A stretch of 16,182 nucleotides of DNA from Clostridiales bacterium (GTDB lineage: Bacteria; Bacillota; Clostridia; Christensenellales; Aristaeellaceae): the NCBI GenBank assembly GCA_004555535.1, contig SFHU01000061.1, forward strand, positions 1 to 16,182, given 5' to 3'. The notes beneath the pieces were generated by a model. The model searched no databases. It worked only from the letters and a program-made list of their open reading frames with translations, and was not told the origin of the DNA. This document shows positions 7,389 to 14,251 of this stretch, one piece after another. Position 1 is the stretch's first letter. Every line of letters starts with the position of its first letter. A program made the translations under genes and the position numbers.

Positions 7389-8439
7389 TGTTTAACATTC
7401 CTCTGATTTCATCCACGAGAATCTGCGCCAGATCCCCGGTCACCTTGCGCGGCGCCTCGCCCTTTTTGATCAGCAGGCCCGCGCCATTGCCACCGCCGCA
7501 AATGCCGATATCCGCCTCGCGCGCCTCGCCCGGGCCGTTGACGACGCAGCCCATGACCGCTACCTTAAAGGGAATCTGCACGCCGGCGAGCTCCTTTTGC
7601 ACGCGCGCCATGATGCCGCCCACGTCGATGCAGGTGCGCCCGCAGGTCGGGCAGGAGACATACTGCACGCAGTTCGTGCGCAGCCCGACATCCTGCAAGA
7701 TCTCAATGCCCACCGGCGGCTCGAGGCAGGGATCGCCCGTCAGCGAGACGCGGATCGTGTCGCCGATGCCGTCCAGCAGCAGCGCGCCGATGCCGATGGC
7801 GCTCTTGATTTTTCCCTGCTCCGGAAGTCCCGCCTCCGTTACGCCCAGGTGCAGCGGATAATCGCAGGCCTGCGAGGCCAGGCGATAGGCCGCCACCGTG
7901 TCCGGCACGTTGCTGGCCTTCATCGAGAGCACCATGTCATAAAACCCGCAGGCCTCAAGCATCCGCGCATGCGACAGCGCGCTCTCGACCATGCCCTGCG
8001 GCGTCGGCCCGCCGTACTTCGCGAGAATGTCCTTCTCCACCGAGCCGGAGTTCACGCCGATGCGCACGGGGATGTGATGCGCCTTCACACAGTCCGCGAG
8101 GATGCGCACGTTCTTCTCCCCGCCGATGTTGCCGGGGTTGATGCGCAGCTTGTGGATGCCGTTTTCCACCGCGGCCAGCGCCAGCTTGTGATCAAAGTGA
8201 ATGTCCGCGACCAGCGGCACGGGGCTGCCGTCCACCAGCGCGCGAACCGCCTTCGCGCAGGCCTCGTTATACACCGAGACGCGGACGATATCCGCGCCCG
8301 CAATCGCCAGCGCGCGGATCTGCGAGAGCGTCGCCTCCACATCGGCCGTGTCCGTATTGGTCATTGACTGCACGCTCACGGGCGCCCCGCCGCCGATGAG
8401 CACGCTGCCCGCCTTGACCTGCCTTGTCTTTGTCGCCAT
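7381..8439 (-). CDS. ispG: 4-hydroxy-3-methylbut-2-en-1-yl diphosphate synthase IspG (GcpE)
   Basis: A 352-residue cytosolic iron-sulfur enzyme of the MEP pathway. It reductively converts 2-C-methylerythritol 2,4-cyclodiphosphate to HMBPP. The TIM-barrel domain shows VSVQSMTNTDT near 22-32, ADIVRVSV near 49-56, PLVADIHFD near 75-83 and LRINPGNIG near 98-106. The C-terminal cluster-binding domain has Cys263 and Cys266 (SCPTCGRT) and Cys298 with Glu305 (GCVVNGPGEA), the expected ligands of the [4Fe-4S] cluster. The ATG at 8439 is chosen because AAGGAG lies seven bases upstream; a TTG at 8445 is too close to that site. The gene follows rseP after 52 bp and overlaps polC by 8 bp. In Bacillus proS occupies this place; ispG here is a common clostridial arrangement and puts two MEP genes (dxr, ispG) in one operon. 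Confidence 0.98.
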   Translation of the reverse strand: MATKTRQVKAGSVLIGGGAPVSVQSMTNTDTADVEATLSQIRALAIAGADIVRVSVYNEACAKAVRALVDGSPVPLVADIHFDHKLALAAVENGIHKLRINPGNIGGEKNVRILADCVKAHHIPVRIGVNSGSVEKDILAKYGGPTPQGMVESALSHARMLEACGFYDMVLSMKASNVPDTVAAYRLASQACDYPLHLGVTEAGLPEQGKIKSAIGIGALLLDGIGDTIRVSLTGDPCLEPPVGIEILQDVGLRTNCVQYVSCPTCGRTCIDVGGIMARVQKELAGVQIPFKVAVMGCVVNGPGEAREADIGICGGGNGAGLLIKKGEAPRKVTGDLAQILVDEIRGMLNNG

Positions 8440-8491
8440 AGCCAATCTCCTTGTCCTTTGCTTCTCCGCCGCCCATGCGCAGCGTTTCCCA

Positions 8492-9511
8492 TCACTTCAC
8501 AAAGATCTGCACGATGTCCTTGTACGTCAGCACAACCATCAGCCCCATGAGCAGGATGAGCCCTGCCGCGTGGATCGAGCCCTCCAGCTCCCGCCGCACG
8601 GGCTTTCTGCGGATGGCCTCCACCAGCAGGAAGAGCAAACGGCTGCCGTCGAGCCCCGGAATGGGCAGCAGATTCATCACACCCAGATTGACGCTCACCA
8701 TCGCCAGCAGCTGCAGGTACACGTCGATGCCGCCCTCCTGTGTCATGTCGGAGATGCCGGCGACCGTGCCGACCGGTCCCGTCACCTGATCCGCGCCCTG
8801 ACCGCTGGAGAGGATGCCGATCAGCGCATCCAGAATCGCGCGGACGCTCTCCACGCTGTACGCGCAGGCGAAGGGCACGCTTTTGAGCAGCGGCACGCGC
8901 ACGCGCTCCACGGCAAACGTCATGCCGACGCGATAGCGCCCCAGCTCCTCGTCCAGAAACGGCTCGATGGAGAGCTCGACAAACTCGCCCTTGCGCAGCA
9001 CGACCAGCTCGACCGTCTTCCCGCCGGACTGCGAAATCGCCTGGGCGATGGTGCCCGTATCGCTGACCTGCTGGCCGTTGACCGTGACGATCTCATCGCC
9101 GACCATGAGGCCCGCGCTCATCGCAGGCTCCTCGATCTCAGCGACCCTGGGCACGATGCTCTCCAGCCCCAGCAGGCTCATATACAGCGCGATGACGACA
9201 ATCGCGATCAGGAAATTCATCAGCGGGCCGCTGGCCACGGTCAGCGCGCGCTTCCATATCTTCTGCCGATTGAAGGCGCGCGGATCGTCGCGCTCCTCGT
9301 CCTCGCCGTAGAACTGGCAGTAGCCGCCGATCGGCAGCAGCCTGACGGAGAACTGCGTTCCCCTCCGGCTGCGCTTCTTGAGCAGCAGCGGGCCCATGCC
9401 CATGGAAAACTCGACGACCTCGATGCCGCAAAGCCTCGCCGCCAGAAAATGGCCGAACTCATGTGCGATGATCAGCACGCCCAGCAGAACGAGCGCCAGT
9501 ACAACATACAT
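8492..9511 (-). CDS. rseP: Site-2 intramembrane zinc metalloprotease RseP (RasP, M50B)
   Basis: A 339-residue membrane protease of the S2P/RseP family that cleaves substrates such as anti-sigma factors within the membrane. The zinc-binding HEFGH (residues 17-21) lies in the first transmembrane helix and the second catalytic motif LLPIPGLDG (281-289, Asp288) in a later one. A second hydrophobic segment (about 92-118) precedes a single PDZ domain (about 120-190, with AGLMVGDEIVTVNGQQV near 133-149). A final hydrophobic segment lies near 315-330. The single PDZ and the size match Gram-positive RasP rather than the two-PDZ E. coli protein. The ATG at 9511 has GGAGGTG about 12 bases upstream, slightly long spacing. 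It lies 27 bp after dxr; the cdsA-dxr-rseP order is widely conserved. Its substrate is not evident here. Confidence 0.97.
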   Translation of the reverse strand: MYVVLALVLLGVLIIAHEFGHFLAARLCGIEVVEFSMGMGPLLLKKRSRRGTQFSVRLLPIGGYCQFYGEDEERDDPRAFNRQKIWKRALTVASGPLMNFLIAIVVIALYMSLLGLESIVPRVAEIEEPAMSAGLMVGDEIVTVNGQQVSDTGTIAQAISQSGGKTVELVVLRKGEFVELSIEPFLDEELGRYRVGMTFAVERVRVPLLKSVPFACAYSVESVRAILDALIGILSSGQGADQVTGPVGTVAGISDMTQEGGIDVYLQLLAMVSVNLGVMNLLPIPGLDGSRLLFLLVEAIRRKPVRRELEGSIHAAGLILLMGLMVVLTYKDIVQIFVK

Positions 9512-9538
9512 AAGACCGCGTTACACCTCCGAAACCAT

Positions 9539-10696
9539 TCAAATCGCAAACCGGCTCGTCGCCAGCAGCTCTTTCGCCCTGGCGCGGGCCTTCAGATCGC
9601 TCTCAAACACCTGCTCCAGCGTCGGGTGCTGCGTGACGGGCACGGAGGCCATCGTCTCCTCGACAAGCTGGGCGATCTGCCCGAAGCGGATGCGGTCGTG
9701 CAGGAAGGCGTCGACGGCGATCTCGTTGGCGCCGTTGAGAATGGCGCTCATCGTTCCGCCGCAGGCGAGCGCCTGATACGCCAGACCGAGCCCCGGAAAG
9801 CGATTCAGATCGGGCTTTTCAAACGTCAGCGCCGAAAGCGCCTCGAAATCGAGCCGCTTCCCGCCCGTGGGCAGCCGCTCGGGCCAGCTCATCGCATAGA
9901 GAATCGGCAGGCGCATATCCGGCGTGCCCAGCTGGGCCATGACCGCGCCGTCCGCATATTCGACCATAGAATGTATGACGCTCTGCGGGTGAATCAGCAC
10001 GTCGATGCGCTCGGCGGGCATGTCAAACAGCCAGCGCGCCTCGATGACCTCCAGCGCCTTGTTCATCATCGACGCCGAGTCGATCGTGATCTTGCGGCCC
10101 ATGCTCCAGTTGGGGTGCTTGAGCGCCTGCTCCTTGGTCGCGGTATAGATGGCCTCCCTGCTCCATGTGCGGAACGGGCCGCCGCTCGCCGTGAGGATCA
10201 GCCGCTCGGGCCGGTTGCCGCCCGCACCCTGCAGGCATTGGAAGATCGCGCTGTGCTCGCTGTCCACGGGCAAAAGCGGATGGCCCGCCTTGCGCGCGGC
10301 CTCTGTTACCAGCTCGCCGCCGGCAACCAGCGGCTCCTTGTTGGCCAGCAGCACGCGCTTGCCGCAGGAGAGCGCCTCCATCACGGCGGCCAGCCCCGCG
10401 ATGCCGACCACGGAAACCAGCACGTCGTCCGCATCACAGGCGCGCACGACGCGCAGCAGCACATCCTCGCCGAACATCCACTCGCAGGCGTCCTTGATGT
10501 CCTCCGGGATGGACGCCGGCTCGACGGTCAGCGCCGCGATCTGCGGGCGGAACGCGCGAACCTGCTCGAAGAGCCTGTCGCTCGAGGAATGGGCAACCAG
10601 CGCCGTCACTTGGAAGCGGTCGCTGTGGCGCGCGGCGACATCCAGCGCCTGCGTGCCGATGGAACCGGTCGAACCGAGAATCGCAATTCGTCTCAT
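9539..10696 (-). CDS. dxr: 1-deoxy-D-xylulose 5-phosphate reductoisomerase Dxr (IspC)
   Basis: A 385-residue NADPH-dependent enzyme catalysing the first committed step of the MEP pathway, DXP to 2-C-methylerythritol 4-phosphate; the target of fosmidomycin. Visible motifs: the nucleotide-binding loop GSTGSIG (8-14), PVDSEHSAIFQ (143-153) with metal ligands Asp145 and Glu147, SGGPF (171-175), KHPNWSMG (193-200), the IDSASMMNKALEVIEA block (205-220) with third ligand Glu216, and NGANE (321-325). One oddity is ANKEPLV (118-124), where the family usually has Ser or Thr in place of Pro122. The remaining active-site residues look intact, so the enzyme is probably active. The ATG has GAGGG about seven bases upstream and lies 17 bp after cdsA. 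The product pathway feeds the neighbouring IspG and finally UppS. Confidence 0.98.
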   Translation of the reverse strand: MRRIAILGSTGSIGTQALDVAARHSDRFQVTALVAHSSSDRLFEQVRAFRPQIAALTVEPASIPEDIKDACEWMFGEDVLLRVVRACDADDVLVSVVGIAGLAAVMEALSCGKRVLLANKEPLVAGGELVTEAARKAGHPLLPVDSEHSAIFQCLQGAGGNRPERLILTASGGPFRTWSREAIYTATKEQALKHPNWSMGRKITIDSASMMNKALEVIEARWLFDMPAERIDVLIHPQSVIHSMVEYADGAVMAQLGTPDMRLPILYAMSWPERLPTGGKRLDFEALSALTFEKPDLNRFPGLGLAYQALACGGTMSAILNGANEIAVDAFLHDRIRFGQIAQLVEETMASVPVTQHPTLEQVFESDLKARARAKELLATSRFAI

Positions 10697-10713
10697 GGTA
10701 TCCCTCTCTGTGC

Positions 10714-11520
10714 TCAGAGCACCAGCGTATAGCAGTACAGGACGATGAGCGTGAAGATCACGCTGTCAAACCTGTCCATCACGCCGCCGTGCCCGGGGAA
10801 GACGTTGCCGTAGTCCTTGATGCCGCTGTAGCGCTTGAGCAGCGAGGCCGTCAGGTCGCCGATCTGCCCGGCGAACGACCCGAGCAGGCCCAGCACGACC
10901 GTCGCCGGTATGCCCGGCATCGCCATGCGGAACACATGGATGAACACCCAGCGGATCACAAGCGCGCCAAGCAGGCCGCCAAGGAAGCCGAAAACCGCCC
11001 CCTCGACCGTCTTCTTCGGACTGATCATCGGGCAGAGCTTGCGCTTACCAAAGGCCCGGCCGCCAAAGTACGCCGCGGCGTCACAGCAGAACGCGACGGC
11101 AAAGGCCATGGTGATCAGCGCAATGCCGGGCACCTGTCCATACGTCGCATTCATCATCATCATGAACATGGACATGGGCAAAAGACAGGTGAAGAGCGGA
11201 TAGACCGAGGCCGCCGCGTTGGGAAACGACGGCCTTTTGCCCAGAATGACGCCGCTCATGGACAGGCCCATGGCCGCAACGACCAGCAGCAGCGGATCGA
11301 GCACGCCCATAAACCGGCTCAGCGGCCACATGCAGATCGCGGCGGTATATCCGCCGATGCGGCAGACGTCAAAATGCGCGGCGGTCAGCGCACGATAGCA
11401 CTCATACAGCGCGATGAGCGTCAGCGCGACGATGAGCAGCTCCGCAAACCAGCCCCGGACAATCAGCACGAAGATGAGAAACGGAATGCCAATGGCAGCG
11501 GTGAGGAGGCGAGTTTTCAT
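10714..11520 (-). CDS. cdsA: Phosphatidate cytidylyltransferase (CDP-diacylglycerol synthase)
   Basis: A 268-residue polytopic membrane enzyme that makes CDP-diacylglycerol from CTP and phosphatidic acid, the precursor of anionic phospholipids. The C-terminal family signature is complete: SLLKRYSGIKD followed by PGHGGVMDRFDS, with the invariant Lys, Asp, His and Asp-Arg. Several hydrophobic segments, about seven or eight, cover most of the chain, and an AFCCDAAAYFGGRAFGKRK block with a conserved-looking Asp precedes the signature. The ATG at 11520 is preferred because AAGAGGGA lies about six bases upstream. A GTG at 11544, overlapping the uppS stop, would add eight residues and cannot be excluded. 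uppS ends 20 bp upstream and dxr begins 17 bp downstream. Confidence 0.97.
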   Translation of the reverse strand: MKTRLLTAAIGIPFLIFVLIVRGWFAELLIVALTLIALYECYRALTAAHFDVCRIGGYTAAICMWPLSRFMGVLDPLLLVVAAMGLSMSGVILGKRPSFPNAAASVYPLFTCLLPMSMFMMMMNATYGQVPGIALITMAFAVAFCCDAAAYFGGRAFGKRKLCPMISPKKTVEGAVFGFLGGLLGALVIRWVFIHVFRMAMPGIPATVVLGLLGSFAGQIGDLTASLLKRYSGIKDYGNVFPGHGGVMDRFDSVIFTLIVLYCYTLVL

Positions 11521-11540
11521 GCAATCCCTCTTTTCGGTCG

Positions 11541-12308
11541 TCACACGCCGCCGAACCGGCGATTTCTTTTTGTGTAGGCCAGCAGCGCTTCATCATAGGC
11601 ACGCCGGTCGAAATCCGGCCAGAGAATGTCGGTCTGATAGAATTCGGCATAGGCCAGCTGGTAGAGCAGGAAATTGCTCAGCCGGATCTCTCCGCTCGTG
11701 CGGATCAGGAAGTCGACCTCCGGCAGGCCAGCCGTGTAGAGCTGGCTTTCAAAGCGCGGCATGTCGATCTCCTCCGGGGAGATGAGCCCCTGCGCCGTCT
11801 GCTGCGCCAGGATGCGTGCGGCGCGGACAATCTCCTGCCGGCCGCCGTAGTTGAGCGCGATGCACAGCTTGAGGCCGGTGTTGCCCTTCGTCCGCTCGAT
11901 GGCGGCATGCAGCGCGCTCTTCTGCTTGTCAAGCTCTGCTGGCATCCCGTCGATATCGCCCAGAATGCGGATCTGCACGTTCTCCTCGTTCAGCTCGTCG
12001 AGCTCCTTGGTGAAATACTCCAGCAGCAGGCCCATCAGCGCGCCGACCTCCTCGGCCGAGCGCTTCCAGTTCTCCGTGGAGAACGCGTAGATGGTCAGCG
12101 CCTCGATGCCCAGCTCGTCGGAATGCCGGATGATCTCGCGCAGGGCCTCCACGCCTGCCTTGTGCCCGAAGGTGCGCGGCAGACCGCGCTTTTGCGCCCA
12201 GCGCCCGTTGCCGTCCATGATGATGGCGACATGGCGCGGCAGTCTGCTGCGGTCGAGCTCGATCTCCCGCGGTCTGTTCTGCGCCTCATCCTTGCCGAAA
12301 AACGCCAT
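11541..12308 (-). CDS. uppS: Undecaprenyl diphosphate synthase (cis-prenyltransferase)
   Basis: A 255-residue cis-prenyltransferase that extends farnesyl diphosphate with isopentenyl units to C55 undecaprenyl diphosphate, the lipid carrier for peptidoglycan and other wall polymers. The signature HVAIIMDGNGRWAQ near 26-39 holds catalytic Asp32. Others are FGHKAGVEALREI near 47-59, YAFSTENWKRS near 74-84, ALNYGGRQEI near 152-161, and the C-terminal FLIRTSGEIRLSNFLLYQ with YAEFY and LWPDF. The ATG at 12308 has GGGGGA about six bases upstream. A 121-bp gap containing a long hairpin separates it from the preceding small gene, so uppS may begin a sub-operon with cdsA, dxr, rseP, ispG and polC, although I found no clear promoter in that gap. 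Confidence 0.98.
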   Translation of the reverse strand: MAFFGKDEAQNRPREIELDRSRLPRHVAIIMDGNGRWAQKRGLPRTFGHKAGVEALREIIRHSDELGIEALTIYAFSTENWKRSAEEVGALMGLLLEYFTKELDELNEENVQIRILGDIDGMPAELDKQKSALHAAIERTKGNTGLKLCIALNYGGRQEIVRAARILAQQTAQGLISPEEIDMPRFESQLYTAGLPEVDFLIRTSGEIRLSNFLLYQLAYAEFYQTDILWPDFDRRAYDEALLAYTKRNRRFGGV

Positions 12309-12346
12309 ATTTATCCCCCAGTTTCAGGCAGCCCGGCGCATGTAGC

Positions 12347-12390
12347 AAAAGCGGGCTTCGCAGAGCGCCGCCCCGACGAAACCCGCTTTT
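12347..12390 (-). terminator. 14-bp stem-loop between the small gene and uppS (terminator or attenuator)
   Basis: Arms at 12347-12360 and 12377-12390 pair along 14 bp in the minus-strand transcript, with one G-U wobble and a 16-nt GC-rich loop. The stem ends in CGCUUUU followed by GCUAC, so the U run is only four long. It lies 40 bp after the small gene's stop and 38 bp before the uppS ATG. The rest of the 121-bp gap holds no clear promoter, so a partial terminator or processing site is as likely as a full stop. The plus-strand reading also has a short T run after the stem. Confidence 0.6.
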
Positions 12391-12429
12391 TCATACGCTC
12401 ATAGCTATGCTCTTTGTATACGTTCCGCG

Positions 12430-12645
12430 TTAGGCGTTCTCCTGCCTGCGAAACGCGATCGGATTCAAAAACCTGGCTGCGGTCAGTCTCCTGCCGTCAT
12501 CGGAGGCGTAGACGACGCGCAGCTCGCCTTCCTGCGCCTCCCTGCGCCTGGGCGCGGCGGTCAGCGTGACCTGAGGGTCGATTCCCTCCCGGCGCAGCGT
12601 CTCCACCGCGTCAGGGAGCCTCAGTCCCAGCAGGCTTTCCCTCAT
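12430..12645 (-). CDS. Uncharacterised small protein coupled to frr
   Basis: I do not recognise this 71-residue protein with confidence. Support that it is a real gene: its ATG shares one base with the frr stop (TGATG), and a strong GGAGGT lies about seven bases before the ATG, inside the end of frr. The sequence begins LLGLRLPDAVETLRREGI, which resembles the start of a PASTA-like unit (a glycine, then a helix, then Gly-Ile before a strand). It continues with PQVTLTAAPRRRE, ELRVVYASDDGRRLTAARF and a basic C-terminal end. There is no signal peptide, membrane segment or Cys. Codon use is GC-rich like its neighbours. From memory, small proteins with an APRRR...LRVV pattern occur between frr and uppS in other Clostridia. 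A role linked to translation or envelope synthesis would be a guess from location only. Confidence 0.75.
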   Translation of the reverse strand: MRESLLGLRLPDAVETLRREGIDPQVTLTAAPRRREAQEGELRVVYASDDGRRLTAARFLNPIAFRRQENA

Positions 12646-13208
12646 CAGCGGACCTCCATGATTTCCTTTTCCTTGTCGACGGTGATCTTGTCGATGTCCT
12701 TGATGTTGGCGTCCGTCAGCTTCTGAATCTGCTCCTCGGCCTTCTTCTGATCGTCCTCGGTGATCTCGCTGTTCTTCTTGAGCTTCTTCACCTGGTCGAC
12801 CGCGTCGCGGCGGATGGAGCGGATGGCGACCTTGCTCTCCTCAGCGGTCTTGCGCACGAGCTTGGTCAGCTCCTTGCGGCGCTCCTCCGTCAGTTCCGGC
12901 AGCATCAGACGGATGACCTTGCCGTCGTTGGAGGGCGTCAGGCCCAGGTCGCTGGCCTGAATCGCGCGGGAGATCTCCTTGACGAGGCGCGCCTCAAACG
13001 GGTTGATCTGCAGCACGCGCGGTTCCGGCGCGGAGATGTTCGCCACGCTCTTGAGCGGCGTCTGCGAGCCGTAATAGTCGACGGTGATGCGGTCAAGCAG
13101 CTGAGGATTGGCGCGTCCGGCACGAATGGCCATCAGATCAGCGCGAAGCACGTCCTTCGTCTTGGTCATTTTGGTTTTGGCGTTGTCCTGTATTTCAGCA
13201 ATCGTCAT
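12645..13208 (-). CDS. frr: Ribosome recycling factor RRF
   Basis: A 187-residue RRF (family about 185), which with EF-G splits post-termination ribosomes. The full two-domain protein is visible: N-terminal helix with LRADLMAIRAGRANPQLLDR near 21-40, the small beta domain with VDYYGSQTPLKSVANIS near 43-59 and PFEARLVKEISRAIQASDLGLTPSNDG near 73-99, then LPELTEERRKEL near 106-117 and the long C-terminal helices. The ATG at 13208 is clear: GAGGAGGG lies about seven bases upstream, and a longer in-frame reading to 13382 is only the leader. It has its own promoter and lies downstream of a pyrH terminator, and its stop overlaps the start of the following small gene. Confidence 0.98.
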   Translation of the reverse strand: MTIAEIQDNAKTKMTKTKDVLRADLMAIRAGRANPQLLDRITVDYYGSQTPLKSVANISAPEPRVLQINPFEARLVKEISRAIQASDLGLTPSNDGKVIRLMLPELTEERRKELTKLVRKTAEESKVAIRSIRRDAVDQVKKLKKNSEITEDDQKKAEEQIQKLTDANIKDIDKITVDKEKEIMEVR

Positions 13209-13239
13209 GGGAGAACCCTCCTCGAATGTCTTTTTCTCT

Positions 13240-13269
13240 ATTTTACCCCACGACGCATCCCTTTGGCAA
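13240..13269 (-). promoter_or_regulatory. Sigma-A-type promoter for frr and the small downstream gene
   Basis: On the minus strand TTGCCA (13264-13269) and TAAAAT (13240-13245) are separated by 18 bp. A start near 13233 gives a leader of about 25 nt ending in the GAGGAGGG ribosome binding site. It lies downstream of the pyrH terminator, so frr can be transcribed separately from rpsB-tsf-pyrH. Confidence 0.75.
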
Positions 13270-13340
13270 GCCTTTTTGTATATTTCACACGAAAGCCGCA
13301 TTTCAAAGGGACGGAGAATCCTGTCCGCAGTCGGCTTTTT

Positions 13341-13378
13341 CCAAAAAGGAAAGGCCGGAAAGCCTACGGCTCTCCGGC
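13341..13378 (-). terminator. Rho-independent terminator after pyrH
   Basis: Arms at 13354-13364 and 13368-13378 form an 11-bp GC-rich stem with one G-U wobble and a 3-nt loop, followed in the minus-strand transcript by CUUUCCUUUUU. It begins 12 bp after the pyrH stop. The arrangement is that of a standard intrinsic terminator. Confidence 0.88.
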
Positions 13379-13390
13379 GCAAAACCTTTG

Positions 13391-14101
13391 TTACGGGTGC
13401 ACGTTGGTGCCCATCGGGTCGCCCTCAATCACACGCAGAATGTTCTGCGGATCGTCCAGACCAAAGACGCGGATGGAGGGCACCTTGTTCTCACGGCAGA
13501 TGGTGATCGCCGAGGCGTCCATCACCTTGAGGTCGCGCTCCTGTACTTCCTGATAGGTCAGATCCTTGAGCAGCTTCGCATCGGGATTGACGCGCGGATC
13601 GCTGTCGTAGACGCCGTCCACATTCTTGGCCAGCAGGATGGCGTCCGCCCCGATCTCCACGGCGCGCAGGGCCGCCGCCGTATCGGTCGAGAAGAACGGG
13701 TTGCCCGTGCCGCAGGCAAAGATAACGATGCGGCCCTTCTCCAGATGGCGCACGGCGCGGCGATAGGTGTAGGGCTCGCAGAAGCGGGTCATCTCCACCG
13801 CCGACATCACGCGCGTCGGGATGTCGAGCCGCTCGATGGCGTCCTGCATGGCGATGGAGTTGATCGCCGTGCCCAGCATGCCCATGTGGTCGGCGTTGAT
13901 GGGGGTCATTTTTGCCGCCGGGCCCTGGCGTCCGCGCCAGATGTTGCCCGCGCCGATGACGATGGCAATCTCCGTGCCCGTCTCATGCAGCCTGCCGATG
14001 ACCCCGGCCACGCGGTCGATCTGGTCAAAGTCAAACAGCCTGCCATGGTCGCCCAGCGCCTCGCCGCTGAGCTTGATCAATACACGCTTGTACTGCGCCA
14101 T
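13391..14101 (-). CDS. pyrH: UMP kinase (uridylate kinase)
   Basis: A 236-residue bacterial UMP kinase of the amino acid kinase fold, converting UMP and ATP to UDP and ADP, essential for UTP and CTP supply. Motifs: VLIKLSGEALG near 7-17, IVIGAGNIWRGRQG near 47-60, ADHMGMLGTAINSIAMQD near 70-87, IFACGTGNPFFSTDTAAALRA near 125-145, and LLAKNVDGVYDSDP near 155-168. The ATG at 14101 has AAAGGAG about seven bases upstream. rpsB-tsf-pyrH-frr is one of the most conserved bacterial gene orders. Here pyrH is bounded on both sides by hairpin terminators. I saw no convincing promoter in the 150 bp before it, so read-through from tsf may supply it. Confidence 0.98.
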   Translation of the reverse strand: MAQYKRVLIKLSGEALGDHGRLFDFDQIDRVAGVIGRLHETGTEIAIVIGAGNIWRGRQGPAAKMTPINADHMGMLGTAINSIAMQDAIERLDIPTRVMSAVEMTRFCEPYTYRRAVRHLEKGRIVIFACGTGNPFFSTDTAAALRAVEIGADAILLAKNVDGVYDSDPRVNPDAKLLKDLTYQEVQERDLKVMDASAITICRENKVPSIRVFGLDDPQNILRVIEGDPMGTNVHP

Positions 14102-14118
14102 GTTGAGCTCCTTTCTCC

Positions 14119-14135
14119 TCCGGCATGATGCCGGA
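14119..14135. repeat. 17-nt perfect palindrome beside the pyrH ribosome binding site
   Basis: TCCGGCAT-G-ATGCCGGA is an exact dyad with 8-bp arms. In RNA it can form a 6-bp GC-rich stem with a 5-nt loop. Its 3' arm runs straight into the purine-rich GGAGGAGAAAGGAG before the pyrH ATG. This could influence ribosome access or serve as a protein-binding site; the function is not shown by the sequence. Confidence 0.55.
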
Positions 14136-14206
14136 CTCACTTCCGACGATGGGTTTCTTCATTCCGCTGCTTACCGCTCAGGCCGAAGCCTTGCATCGGG
14201 CGGCTT

Positions 14207-14237
14207 CAAGAAAAGGGACATGCGCATCGCATGTCCC
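14207..14237 (-). terminator. Rho-independent terminator after tsf
   Basis: Arms at 14215-14224 and 14228-14237 are exact 10-bp complements (GGGACATGCG type) with a 3-nt loop, followed in the minus-strand transcript by UUUUCUUG. It starts 14 bp beyond the tsf stop. The short U run suggests it may leak, consistent with pyrH having no obvious promoter. Confidence 0.82.
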
Positions 14238-14251
14238 CCTTCAAAGCAGAA

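Noticed and set aside
4425..7406. A 993-codon open frame on the plus strand opposite polC.
   Set aside because: It is the antisense shadow of polC in GC-rich DNA: it is rich in Arg, Asp, Leu, Ala and His, lacks domain motifs and has no separate support. The polC motifs on the other strand are complete.
8201..10732. An 843-codon plus-strand open frame opposite ispG, rseP and dxr.
   Set aside because: It spans three well-identified genes and their junctions on the other strand and has the His/Arg/Gln-rich composition of an antisense frame.
13209..13382. A 58-residue N-terminal extension of frr.
   Set aside because: It would read through the promoter and terminator region. The ATG at 13208 has a strong ribosome binding site and gives the normal RRF length.
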